A DNA stretch of 64,000 nucleotides from Polaribacter huanghezhanensis (GTDB lineage Bacteria; Bacteroidota; Bacteroidia; Flavobacteriales; Flavobacteriaceae). The position numbers and the translations under genes were made by a program. Below the pieces are notes generated by a model. It was given only the letters and a program-made list of their open reading frames with translations. It made no database searches and was not told the DNA's origin. Positions within the stretch are counted from its first letter, which is position 1. Every line of letters starts with the position of its first letter. The stretch spans positions 372,001 through 436,000 of the forward strand of contig NZ_CP128595.1 in the NCBI RefSeq assembly GCF_030444335.1, written 5' to 3'. Below, in pieces: positions 37,541 to 44,265 of the stretch.

Positions 37541-38693
37541 CTAAATTCAATTTATAAATTAACAAATATTGATTTGATTCATCTTTCTTTTCTGATAATA
37601 TTTTGTGAAATTCTTTATTTAATTTCTTTATTTCACTTTCAAATCCTTTAAAATATTTCTTTATAGGATTATAATATTGAGGGTTAAAAACTGAATAAAA
37701 TAAATTTCTTTCAGATAAACCGACAACATTATCAAAAACCCTTAAAATTCCATCATTATTAAATGAATCACTTGTATATAATAATTCATTCTTTATATTG
37801 TAAAACCCCTTTTTCTCTTTATTCTTATCTGTAAAATCAAAAAGAAAAATATTTTCATTTTCAAAATATGAATTTCCTAAATATGAAAGATTCATTTTTT
37901 TTGTTTCCCTACTAAATTTGAATAATTCAAATTTTTTATCTTCACTCCATGTTTTGTTTACGAATTCCACCTGGTATTTAACGTAAGCTTTTAAATTAAC
38001 ATCAAGTTCATAAATTTTTGAAGATGCTACTTGTGTATAAAAAGTTTTATCATTAATACTTTTTATGCCTCCAGAGAAATTAAATGCCATTTGATCAATA
38101 CCTTCTGGATAGTCAAATTTTTTATCAACAATCTTTCCGTTTAAATTTGTAAAAATCAAATCTTTATTATAATTACTAGCATAACTTGTATACATTACAT
38201 AAGTATCATCATTTATTAACCCAATTCTCTTTGGATAAAAATTTGAGAATCTTGCTTTTTTTATGTATTCTCCTTTTGTATTAAATATAAAGTACCCTAT
38301 ATTATTGCTTGACAATAACGTTACAGTCTTTTTCTTTTTATTGATAACAAAATCACTAATATTCTTATATTCTCCAGGTCCATTCCCTCTTTTTCCAATT
38401 TTTCTTACATAATTTCCCTTTAAATCGAAAACTAAAAGATTTGACTTACTTTTATCTAAAACAAAATATTCACTATCAAGATATTCTATTTTATCTACTT
38501 TATTTATAAAATCAATAGAATTCATTCCTTTAAGTTCTATAAACCTAAAACTTGAAACATATTTCCTAAACGAATCTTTAGTTCGTTTTTGTTTACTTAT
38601 ATCAAGAATTTTAGAAGGTTTATTTAATAAAACATCTTTTTCTTTACAACTAATAATCAAAATAAAGAATAAACAAAAAATTATTTTTTTCAT
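37530..38693 (-). CDS. 6-bladed beta-propeller lipoprotein (module 1)
   Basis: 387 aa. The lipobox FILIISC gives Cys16. The body has repeated blade strands (YFVLDKSKSNLLVFDLKGNY, VRKIGKRGNGPGEYKNISDF), the signature of the Bacteroidota 6-bladed propeller family (PF17170-like). It lies between two small-peptide genes with a terminator hairpin upstream and the DUF1573 gene overlapping downstream. I infer a surface or periplasmic partner for the peptides; the biochemical role is unknown. Confidence 0.82.
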   Translation of the reverse strand: MKKIIFCLFFILIISCKEKDVLLNKPSKILDISKQKRTKDSFRKYVSSFRFIELKGMNSIDFINKVDKIEYLDSEYFVLDKSKSNLLVFDLKGNYVRKIGKRGNGPGEYKNISDFVINKKKKTVTLLSSNNIGYFIFNTKGEYIKKARFSNFYPKRIGLINDDTYVMYTSYASNYNKDLIFTNLNGKIVDKKFDYPEGIDQMAFNFSGGIKSINDKTFYTQVASSKIYELDVNLKAYVKYQVEFVNKTWSEDKKFELFKFSRETKKMNLSYLGNSYFENENIFLFDFTDKNKEKKGFYNIKNELLYTSDSFNNDGILRVFDNVVGLSERNLFYSVFNPQYYNPIKKYFKGFESEIKKLNKEFHKILSEKKDESNQYLLIYKLNLDEK

Positions 38694-38707
38694 TTTTTTT
38701 AAATTTT

Positions 38708-38736
38708 AAAAATAGAGGAACTGAATCAGTTCCTCT
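38708..38736 (-). terminator. Terminator-like hairpin between peptide P2 and the propeller gene
   Basis: AGAGGAACTGA (38714-38724) and TCAGTTCCTCT (38726-38736) form an 11-bp stem with almost no loop. On the minus strand it follows the P2 stop and is followed by ATTTTTAAAATTT. It probably limits read-through into the propeller gene. Confidence 0.7.
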
Positions 38737-38745
38737 AAATGTTAA

Positions 38746-38949
38746 TTAACAGAAATTAATATTACAGCCTGTACCACCAGTGTCACATTTAGTTGCCTGA
38801 CCTGTGTATTCACCTGCTTCATTGTAACATTTTTCTGCAGTTGGAAGGTTTTCCTCTCTTTCGATTGCTTCTGAACTATCTATTGTTAAAACAATAGAAA
38901 ACATAAAAAGCAATGCGCCAAATCCTAAAATTAATTTTCTTTTTTTCAT
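38746..38949 (-). CDS. Small secreted cysteine-rich peptide P2 (NVEALA-like)
   Basis: 67 aa: Sec signal (LILGFGALLFMFSIVLT) with likely cleavage near DSSEA, then a polar mature part with four cysteines spaced C-x13-C-x6-C-x4-C and ending in Cys. The spacing matches P1 directly upstream (C-x14-C-x6-C-x4-C). Such peptides resemble the NVEALA family of Bacteroidota, which also lies next to propeller lipoproteins; function is unknown. It has no GG-type leader. Its own promoter is not obvious, so it is likely transcribed with P1. Confidence 0.75.
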   Translation of the reverse strand: MKKRKLILGFGALLFMFSIVLTIDSSEAIEREENLPTAEKCYNEAGEYTGQATKCDTGGTGCNINFC

Positions 38950-38982
38950 TATTATACGTTTTAAAATTATTATATCACTATC

Positions 38983-39195
38983 TTAACAGAACCTGTCAAT
39001 ACATGCTCCTTCACCAGGACCACAATCATTAGCATAGCCAACAACTTGACCTGTAGCTTTAATTACACATTTAGTATCAACAACTACGCCGAAATCCTCA
39101 TTTACATTTGCTTCAGCTGTAGTAGGATTAAAACTTAATAACCCAACTAACATAAACGTAGCGCCTAATAATGCGCCAAAAATCTTTTTTCTCAT
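38983..39195 (-). CDS. Small secreted cysteine-rich peptide P1 (NVEALA-like)
   Basis: 70 aa. The signal peptide KKIFGALLGATFMLVGLLSF is followed by a probable signal-peptidase site after TTAEA, giving a mature peptide starting NVNEDFG. Four cysteines near the end follow C-x14-C-x6-C-x4-C, with the last residue Cys. The first 12 residues are almost identical to P4 (43696-43917). It is the first gene of the operon P1-P2-propeller-DUF1573-MFP-RND-OMF and is preceded by the 255-bp leader repeat. Confidence 0.78.
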   Translation of the reverse strand: MRKKIFGALLGATFMLVGLLSFNPTTAEANVNEDFGVVVDTKCVIKATGQVVGYANDCGPGEGACIDRFC

Positions 39196-39458
39196 TTTAA
39201 TAGATTTTACAATCTACATTTTTATGTAGATCTAGTTAAACATTAACACACTCAAAACTATTTTGATTATGCTTTTAATAATTGTAAAAAAGAATGTGCG
39301 CAATTTTTAAAACATTCTTTTTCTTTTTTTTGCTAGCAATTTTTAAATATAAGTGATCTGCTTCTATTTAAAAATAGTGTAAACCTAGAAAATTATTTCT
39401 ACTTTTTAGCATTAATTACGTTAAGTAAGTCGACATTTATAAATATCGTGTGTTAAAT
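39196..39458 (-). repeat. Conserved upstream leader repeat, copy A
   Basis: About 260 bp upstream of P1, strongly similar along its whole length to copies at 41769-42030 and 43918-44170. From the start codon outward it has: a hairpin ATCTACAT/ATGTAGAT close to the ATG; a TAGTTTTG -7 box on the minus strand (39253-39260, 58 bp from the ATG); a stem AAGAATGT/ACATTCTT with a T run, terminator-like; GCTAGCA; AAGTGATCTGCTT; and the palindromic operator at the far end. 39459-39514 adds nothing recognisable. Confidence 0.8.
39429..39450. promoter_or_regulatory. Palindromic operator, site A
   Basis: CGACATTTATAAATATCG at 39431-39448 differs by one base from the perfect 18-nt palindrome CGATATTTATAAATATCG found at the other sites. 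It is about 235 bp upstream of the P1 ATG. Confidence 0.7.
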
Positions 39459-39514
39459 AAATGCTTACTTTACCTAATGAATCCTTTAATCTAAAATCTA
39501 TTAGTTTTCAATCA

Positions 39515-39700
39515 CTAATAATATATATTAAGAATTAACTGTTCTCCAAAAAGTTGATTTTGCTTTATAGTTGTGGTAACATTAAGACCTTTACTAACAG
39601 ATGTAGAAGTAAGAGTACTGTCTTCTATTTGCTCCTTTTTTTCTTGTTGACAAGAAAAGAGCAATACAGATGTGAAAATATAAAGGGAGATCTTTTTCAT
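39515..39700 (-). pseudogene. Truncated copy of the MFP adaptor gene (module 2)
   Basis: 61 codons match the start of the adaptor at 36037-37125: MKKISLYIFTSVLLFSCQQE against MKKISLYIFIVVLLFSCQKE, followed by EDSTLTSTSVSKGLNV against EDDILTATSISNGVNV, then the sequence diverges and stops. The upstream spacer is also similar. It marks module 2 as a duplicate of module 1 whose exporter genes were deleted. Confidence 0.85.
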
Positions 39701-39743
39701 TAGCTTTTTTCAAATATACAGATTAACTGTTGTGTTACAAAAT

Positions 39744-40175
39744 TTACTCTAAAACCATTCCTTCAATTCGTAAAACATCTAGTTTAATTTGACTATTTGA
39801 AGTGACATATATGCTTTTAATGAACTTTCCTGTTTCTTTTGAATCATAAGTTACTAAAATACTATCTTTCATGCTTGGAGCCAATTCTTTCCTTGACCAA
39901 ACAGGAATTGTACAACCGCAAGTACTAACTATATTTTTTATTTTTAGAGGGTGTTGACCTGTGTTCTTATAGACAAAATAGATAGAAGCTTCAATGTTTT
40001 TTCTTATTTTAAAAAAATTATGTTTTTTAAAATCATACGATATACTAGTCTTTTTCATATTTTCTTTTTCCTTTCCTTTCCTGAAATAATTTGAAATAAG
40101 AAAGGATATAATAAATATTATTATTAAATAACTAATTTTTTTAAATTTCATTTTCTTAAATTTTAATATAATCAT
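39744..40175 (-). CDS. DUF1573 membrane-anchored protein (module 2)
   Basis: 143 aa. A membrane helix (FKKISYLIIIFIISFLISNYF-like, about residues 10-30) is followed by a DUF1573 domain with IVSTCGCTIPVWSRKEL (CxC about residues 95-97) and SILVTYDSKETGKFIKSIYV. The likely start is the ATG giving MKFKKISY, eight codons into the longest frame. It follows the propeller gene and precedes the adaptor remnant, as in module 1. Closest relatives in the window are the DUF1573 genes at 37151 and 48724. Confidence 0.82.
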   Translation of the reverse strand: MIILKFKKMKFKKISYLIIIFIISFLISNYFRKGKEKENMKKTSISYDFKKHNFFKIRKNIEASIYFVYKNTGQHPLKIKNIVSTCGCTIPVWSRKELAPSMKDSILVTYDSKETGKFIKSIYVTSNSQIKLDVLRIEGMVLE

Positions 40176-40215
40176 GAAATACTATACTCATTCTTTACTT
40201 TTCGCTTTTCTAATG

Positions 40216-41355
40216 TTAAAAATTATATTGTCCAAAAACTAGCACATCTAGATTTTTAGCTTTAGCTTTTTTTAACTCAACATTTAATTTACTATCATCT
40301 TCAATTTCAGATAATAATTCGAAAGGAAGAAGATAAACAAAACTATTTTCATCAAGTAAATCTCCAAAAAAGAAAAGACCATCTAAGGATAAATTGGTAA
40401 AAACATCATCTTTGATTTCTTGATAACTTATAACATCTCCTGTCTTAAAATTAAATAATGTACTAATAAAAAAACCTTCTTTTTCAAATATAAAACTCAA
40501 ATAATTTGTATTTGATTTAAAGTCAAAATGCCTAAAAGCATAAGATTTTTTTCTTGTTTTACTCAAAAAATCAAATGCATTTTTAAAAGTAGAGGTTTCA
40601 TAAAAATCATTCGGAAGTCCTGAGTTTGCATAATTAATATAAAATTTATTTTTGATTCCATTCTTTAACGAATACTCATAAATATAATTCTTAGTACTGT
40701 CCCATAAATAAAAATAATCTAATGAGCTTGTTTTCAATATATGGTTAGATGTTAAAAAATTAAAATAGCCAGTTGTATTTTTATCAATTGGTAATAAGTC
40801 ATCTATTATTTCATTATTTTTACTATTGTAGACAACAAATAAACCTTTATTATTTTCAGCAATAGTATGCCCCATATATAAAATAAAAGTGTTATGATTA
40901 ATTATCTCAAAAGATTGGCAATAAAAATTTAAATTAATCGAAGACTTTAAGTTTAAGTTTCCATCTAGTATATATATTTTAAAAACTTCTCTATCTAATA
41001 CATAAATCACTCCATCAAACACCTTCATTTCATTCATCCCTTTGAGGGGGCTAATAACTTCTTCGCTTTCAACACTTAATTGTTTAATTATATTACCGTT
41101 AGAATCTATTACAGAAATCATTGATGGGGATTGAACAATCAAATTATTATTTAATTTTTGAACTCTTTTTACTTTACCTATCATTTGAAAATCATGGTTT
41201 TTTATAACCATAATCCTTTGATTTTCTGAAATCTGTGAAAGATTTATTGTTTTTTTAACGCCTTTAAGAACTTCTATAGTTGGTGTTATAGAGTTGTCTT
41301 TTTTACAATTAGTAAAAACAGACATTATTAATATAAGAATAAATATATTTTTCAT
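40216..41355 (-). CDS. 6-bladed beta-propeller lipoprotein (module 2)
   Basis: 379 aa. The lipobox SVFTNC gives Cys17. Blade-like repeats include VQKLNNNLIVQSPSMISVID and VFDGVIYVLDREVFKIYILD, again PF17170-like. It is downstream of peptide P3 after a 206-bp spacer containing a large inverted repeat, and upstream of DUF1573. Probably the equivalent of the 37530 protein, though the sequences are well diverged. Confidence 0.78.
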   Translation of the reverse strand: MKNIFILILIMSVFTNCKKDNSITPTIEVLKGVKKTINLSQISENQRIMVIKNHDFQMIGKVKRVQKLNNNLIVQSPSMISVIDSNGNIIKQLSVESEEVISPLKGMNEMKVFDGVIYVLDREVFKIYILDGNLNLKSSINLNFYCQSFEIINHNTFILYMGHTIAENNKGLFVVYNSKNNEIIDDLLPIDKNTTGYFNFLTSNHILKTSSLDYFYLWDSTKNYIYEYSLKNGIKNKFYINYANSGLPNDFYETSTFKNAFDFLSKTRKKSYAFRHFDFKSNTNYLSFIFEKEGFFISTLFNFKTGDVISYQEIKDDVFTNLSLDGLFFFGDLLDENSFVYLLPFELLSEIEDDSKLNVELKKAKAKNLDVLVFGQYNF

Positions 41356-41478
41356 TTTTTTAGATAAGAGGTTATAACTTGATAGTTTATGTTAGTATAA
41401 GGGTATACTTTACATGTGTTAATAAGTTTTGGCAAAGATGATTCTAAACTTGAATTTATATAGAATATCTTGTTAACA

Positions 41479-41547
41479 AAGATTATTTGGATATTGGATT
41501 TGTAAAAAAATCATAGCAAATACAAAACCTACTACCCAAATAATCTT
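41479..41547 (-). terminator. Large inverted repeat between P3 and its propeller gene
   Basis: AAGATTATTTGG (41479-41490) is the exact complement of CCAAATAATCTT (41536-41547), a 12-bp stem with a 45-nt loop. It starts just after the P3 stop on the minus strand, the position where the other modules have an intrinsic terminator. The U-tract is weak, so its action as terminator is uncertain. Confidence 0.5.
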
Positions 41548-41561
41548 AATAATAATAATAA

Positions 41562-41768
41562 TTAAAATGGACAAGTAGCAGCCCCACAATCAGAAGCAAA
41601 ATCGCCTTTACAGCAATATTTTGTGCCTTCAGCATTTCCATACAATTCTCCCTTACCTGGATCAATTTCTGAAGCTCTAGCATTTTGAGGAACAAAACTG
41701 AATCCAACACCTAACATCATAGAGAATGCTAACCCTATAGTAAACAAATTTTTCTTTAAGTTTTTCAT
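41562..41768 (-). CDS. Small secreted cysteine-rich peptide P3 (NVEALA-like)
   Basis: 68 aa: Sec signal beginning LKKNLFTIGLAFSMMLGV, probable cleavage after PQNARA, then a mature part SEIDPGKGEL... with four cysteines (CC, then x7-C-x4-C) and ending CPF. The LKKNLF start and QNARASE cleavage region closely match the peptide fused to the RND permease at 47362-47589. Preceded by leader repeat copy B. Confidence 0.78.
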   Translation of the reverse strand: MKNLKKNLFTIGLAFSMMLGVGFSFVPQNARASEIDPGKGELYGNAEGTKYCCKGDFASDCGAATCPF

Positions 41769-42030
41769 TTTAATAAATTTTACAATCTACATTTTTGTGT
41801 AGATCTAGTTAAACAATACAAACTCAAAACTATTTTGAGTATGTTTTTAATAAATTGTAAAAAAGAATGTGCGCAATTTTTAAAACATTCTTTCTTTTTT
41901 TGCTAGCAATTCTTAAATACAAGTGATCTGCTTCTATTTAAAAACAGCGTAAACCTAAAAAATTATTTCTCAGTATTTAGTATAAATTCTTCTAAGTAAG
42001 TCGATATTTATAAATATCATGTGTTAAATT
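41769..42030 (-). repeat. Conserved upstream leader repeat, copy B
   Basis: It has the same order of elements as copy A: ATG-proximal hairpin ATCTACA/TGTAGAT, TAGTTTTG on the minus strand (41825-41832, 57 bp from the ATG), stem AAAGAATGT (41862-41870) / ACATTCTTT (41885-41893) followed by a T run, GCTAGCA, and the operator at the far end. The -7 box itself sits inside an inverted repeat ACTCAAAA/TTTTGAGT. Confidence 0.82.
42000..42021. promoter_or_regulatory. Palindromic operator, site B
   Basis: TCGATATTTATAAATATCAT at 42001-42020: the palindrome with one mismatch at its last position. It is about 232 bp upstream of the P3 ATG. Confidence 0.7.
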
Positions 42031-42041
42031 GATTATTCACT

Positions 42042-42503
42042 TTAATAATATTTATTTATAATATTATAATATTTTTGGTAGTCACCACTTGATTCAATCT
42101 CATGTATTGTTATCTTTTTTTCAATCTCTATAAAAAGAGGCTTATAATAGTTATCGCTTTTAACTAATAAACCAGTTTTAATAAAGTCATCAAGTTCTTT
42201 ATTTTTTACTTTTATTTTTGCTTTTAACTCCTCTAGTGTATCTTTATCTAACATTGTAAGTACTTTTGATTCTAAAAAAAGTAAAATGATTTTTTCTGTT
42301 GTATTTTTTTCATTTAAATAACCAATAATTCTATTCACGCAAAATGAACAGGAATTATTTGGCAATATAATTACCAATGAAGGTTTAGTTACTGTTATCT
42401 CATTCTCTTTCAGAAAATTAAGTACAGTTTCTTCCTTGTTTGATGTAACACTACACGAAAACATAAGTAAAGAGAGTAATATTACTATATATCTTTTAAT
42501 CAT
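42042..42503 (-). CDS. Thioredoxin-like CxxC lipoprotein (module 3)
   Basis: 153 aa. The lipobox LLMFSC gives Cys17. The domain that follows has PNNSCSFCVNRI (CxxC, residues about 51-57) after a beta strand PSLVIILP, as in thioredoxin-fold proteins, although the rest is too divergent for a firm family. It overlaps the propeller gene by 8 bp and takes the place that DUF1573 proteins hold in the other modules. A redox role on the cysteine-containing peptide is an attractive inference. Confidence 0.65.
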   Translation of the reverse strand: MIKRYIVILLSLLMFSCSVTSNKEETVLNFLKENEITVTKPSLVIILPNNSCSFCVNRIIGYLNEKNTTEKIILLFLESKVLTMLDKDTLEELKAKIKVKNKELDDFIKTGLLVKSDNYYKPLFIEIEKKITIHEIESSGDYQKYYNIINKYY

Positions 42504-43602
42504 AACTTACTTGTATAAATTTCAGCATATCCTCATTTTCCTTAACATCTATATACTGAGACTTGAGAGACAAAAACAATCCCTTTTCTGTAATAAAACA
42601 GAAATAACCACTTACTTCTTTTGGTAAATCTACCTCTCCAATATATTTGAAATCATAATCTAAAACTATCATTGACATTTTCATGTCAGACATTTTAATC
42701 TTATCATATTCAGCTGTTAAAGGAAGGTGATATGCGAACCTATAATATCTTTTATTATAGGTGTCATCTAACAAATAAGTATAATAACCATTCTTATAAT
42801 AGTTTAACTTTGCTCTTACTGAGTTTTCAGTACCTGGTTTTAAACTTGGAATTTCATTTAAATATTTACTTTTTGCTAAATACTTATTATTATAATTTCC
42901 ATTTATATCACTAGAATAAATATATTGTGACTTATTAAAGCTAGAGTAGATTGAGTCGTTTTTAACTATAAAAGACACATTTAATAATTCTTTTTTCCAT
43001 GATTTATTTAAATATTCTTCAGGGTAATTTAAAATTTTCTGAAATTTTTCAGTAACTAAATCTAACTTTAATAATAATCTAGCATTTGAAGTAAAATCAT
43101 TATTACTTTTTAAAAACTCTGTTCCAGGAAAAAACACACTCTTTTTATAAGAAACCGCTTTGCGAGTAGTAAACAGATTTAAATTATAATCTTCTGGTGT
43201 GTTATATTTTTTAATTAAATTCTCTTTATTAAACAGAAATAATTTGTGTTTATAACTACTTGCTATAAATAATGAGTCTTGGTTATAAAAATGAAACCCT
43301 GTTCCAATACCGATTCCTTTAGGACCTACTCTTTCAAACTTTAACTTAGCTCTCCAAGTATTATCAACTGTATTATATTGGTAAATTTCTGACAACGGAA
43401 AATCAGAATTATTAAAAAAATCATCAACATTATTATATGACCAATAAACTTCTTGAATACTTGTACCAACTGGTATTTTAATGTTTAAAGTATCAATTAT
43501 TTTAAAGTTTAATTCTTTATGATTAAAATGTTTCTCTTTTTTACAAGAAGAGAGTATAAAGGCTAATAAACATAATATTGATAAAATTCTATATTTCTTC
43601 AT
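42496..43602 (-). CDS. DUF4221-like beta-propeller lipoprotein (module 3)
   Basis: 368 aa. The lipobox FILSSC gives Cys20. The segment FERVGPKGIGIGTGFHFYNQ with DSLFIASSYKHKLFLFNKE resembles the DUF4221 propeller family of Bacteroidota. It is downstream of peptide P4 with a terminator hairpin between, and coupled by overlap to the thioredoxin-like gene. The propeller families differ between modules although position and lipoprotein nature are constant. Confidence 0.75.
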   Translation of the reverse strand: MKKYRILSILCLLAFILSSCKKEKHFNHKELNFKIIDTLNIKIPVGTSIQEVYWSYNNVDDFFNNSDFPLSEIYQYNTVDNTWRAKLKFERVGPKGIGIGTGFHFYNQDSLFIASSYKHKLFLFNKENLIKKYNTPEDYNLNLFTTRKAVSYKKSVFFPGTEFLKSNNDFTSNARLLLKLDLVTEKFQKILNYPEEYLNKSWKKELLNVSFIVKNDSIYSSFNKSQYIYSSDINGNYNNKYLAKSKYLNEIPSLKPGTENSVRAKLNYYKNGYYTYLLDDTYNKRYYRFAYHLPLTAEYDKIKMSDMKMSMIVLDYDFKYIGEVDLPKEVSGYFCFITEKGLFLSLKSQYIDVKENEDMLKFIQVSYD

Positions 43603-43612
43603 CTTATAAAAA

Positions 43613-43649
43613 ATTAAAAGCGGTAGAAAAAATTAATAACTCTACCGCT
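43613..43649 (-). terminator. Intrinsic terminator between P4 and its propeller gene
   Basis: AGCGGTAGA (43619-43627) pairs with TCTACCGCT (43641-43649). On the minus strand the stem is followed by TTTTAATTTTTT, and the propeller ATG comes about 16 bp later. Confidence 0.75.
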
Positions 43650-43695
43650 GAATTATATTACTTAAAATCTCAATTTACGAATGAGAGATTTATAA

Positions 43696-43917
43696 TTATT
43701 TAGAAATCATAAGAGTCCTAGGCCCATCTCCTTCCATACAATCTGTACCAGAACCATCACAAACCCAGATTGTATGAGATTGTGTTTCAAATTCAGAAAA
43801 CACATAAATTGGTTCTCCTTGTGATACATTTGCATTAGCTATATTTGGAATAAAGCTAAACGCTGCTACGATTAAAAGCGGTGCGCCTAATAAAGCGCCA
43901 AAAATCTTTTTTTTCAT
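43696..43917 (-). CDS. Small secreted peptide P4 (NVEALA-like)
   Basis: 73 aa: signal peptide MKKKIFGALLGAPLLIVAAF, probable cleavage after NIANA giving NVSQGEP. The mature part has only two cysteines (C-x6-C in CDGSGTDC) and ends in a longer basic tail, so it departs from the four-cysteine pattern of P1 and P2. The N-terminal 12 residues match P1 nearly exactly. Preceded by leader repeat copy C. Confidence 0.75.
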   Translation of the reverse strand: MKKKIFGALLGAPLLIVAAFSFIPNIANANVSQGEPIYVFSEFETQSHTIWVCDGSGTDCMEGDGPRTLMISK

Positions 43918-44170
43918 TTTAATAAATTTTACAATCTACCTTTTTGTGTAGATCTAGTTAAACAATAGCATACTCAAAACTATTTTGAGGATGCTTTTCA
44001 TTAATTGTAAAAAAGAATGGCATGCAATTTTTAAAACATTCTTTTTTTTGCTAGCAATTTTTAAATACAAGTGATCTGCTTATTTTTAAAAACATGGTAA
44101 ACCTAAAAAATTATTTCTCAGTTTTAGCATAAATTTATCTGAGTAAGTCGATATTTATAAATATCGAGTA
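43918..44170 (-). repeat. Conserved upstream leader repeat, copy C
   Basis: Same elements as copies A and B; -7 box TAGTTTTG on the minus strand at 43975-43982, 58 bp from the P4 ATG. It differs mainly by small losses after the AAGAATG stem. The right end faces the plus-strand RND fusion gene, so the operator here may serve both directions. Confidence 0.8.
44147..44168. promoter_or_regulatory. Palindromic operator, site C (divergent region)
   Basis: It contains the perfect palindrome CGATATTTATAAATATCG (44149-44166). It is about 230 bp from the P4 ATG and about 100 bp from the ATG of the divergent RND fusion gene. Confidence 0.75.
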
Positions 44171-44265
44171 CTAAAGCACTTGTTTATATTGATAATAGAA
44201 CAAAGCTGTTTTTTTTCTGAAAAGGAAGTAGTAAGTTCGTGTATTATTAAATTGGCTGTAAAAAA

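Noticed and set aside
38746..43917. Peptides P1-P4 as further lanthipeptide precursors for the LanB pair
   Set aside because: They have Sec signal peptides with NANA/AEA-type cleavage sites and no double-glycine leader or LNKF motif, so direct modification by cytoplasmic LanB is unlikely; only shared regulation is supported.
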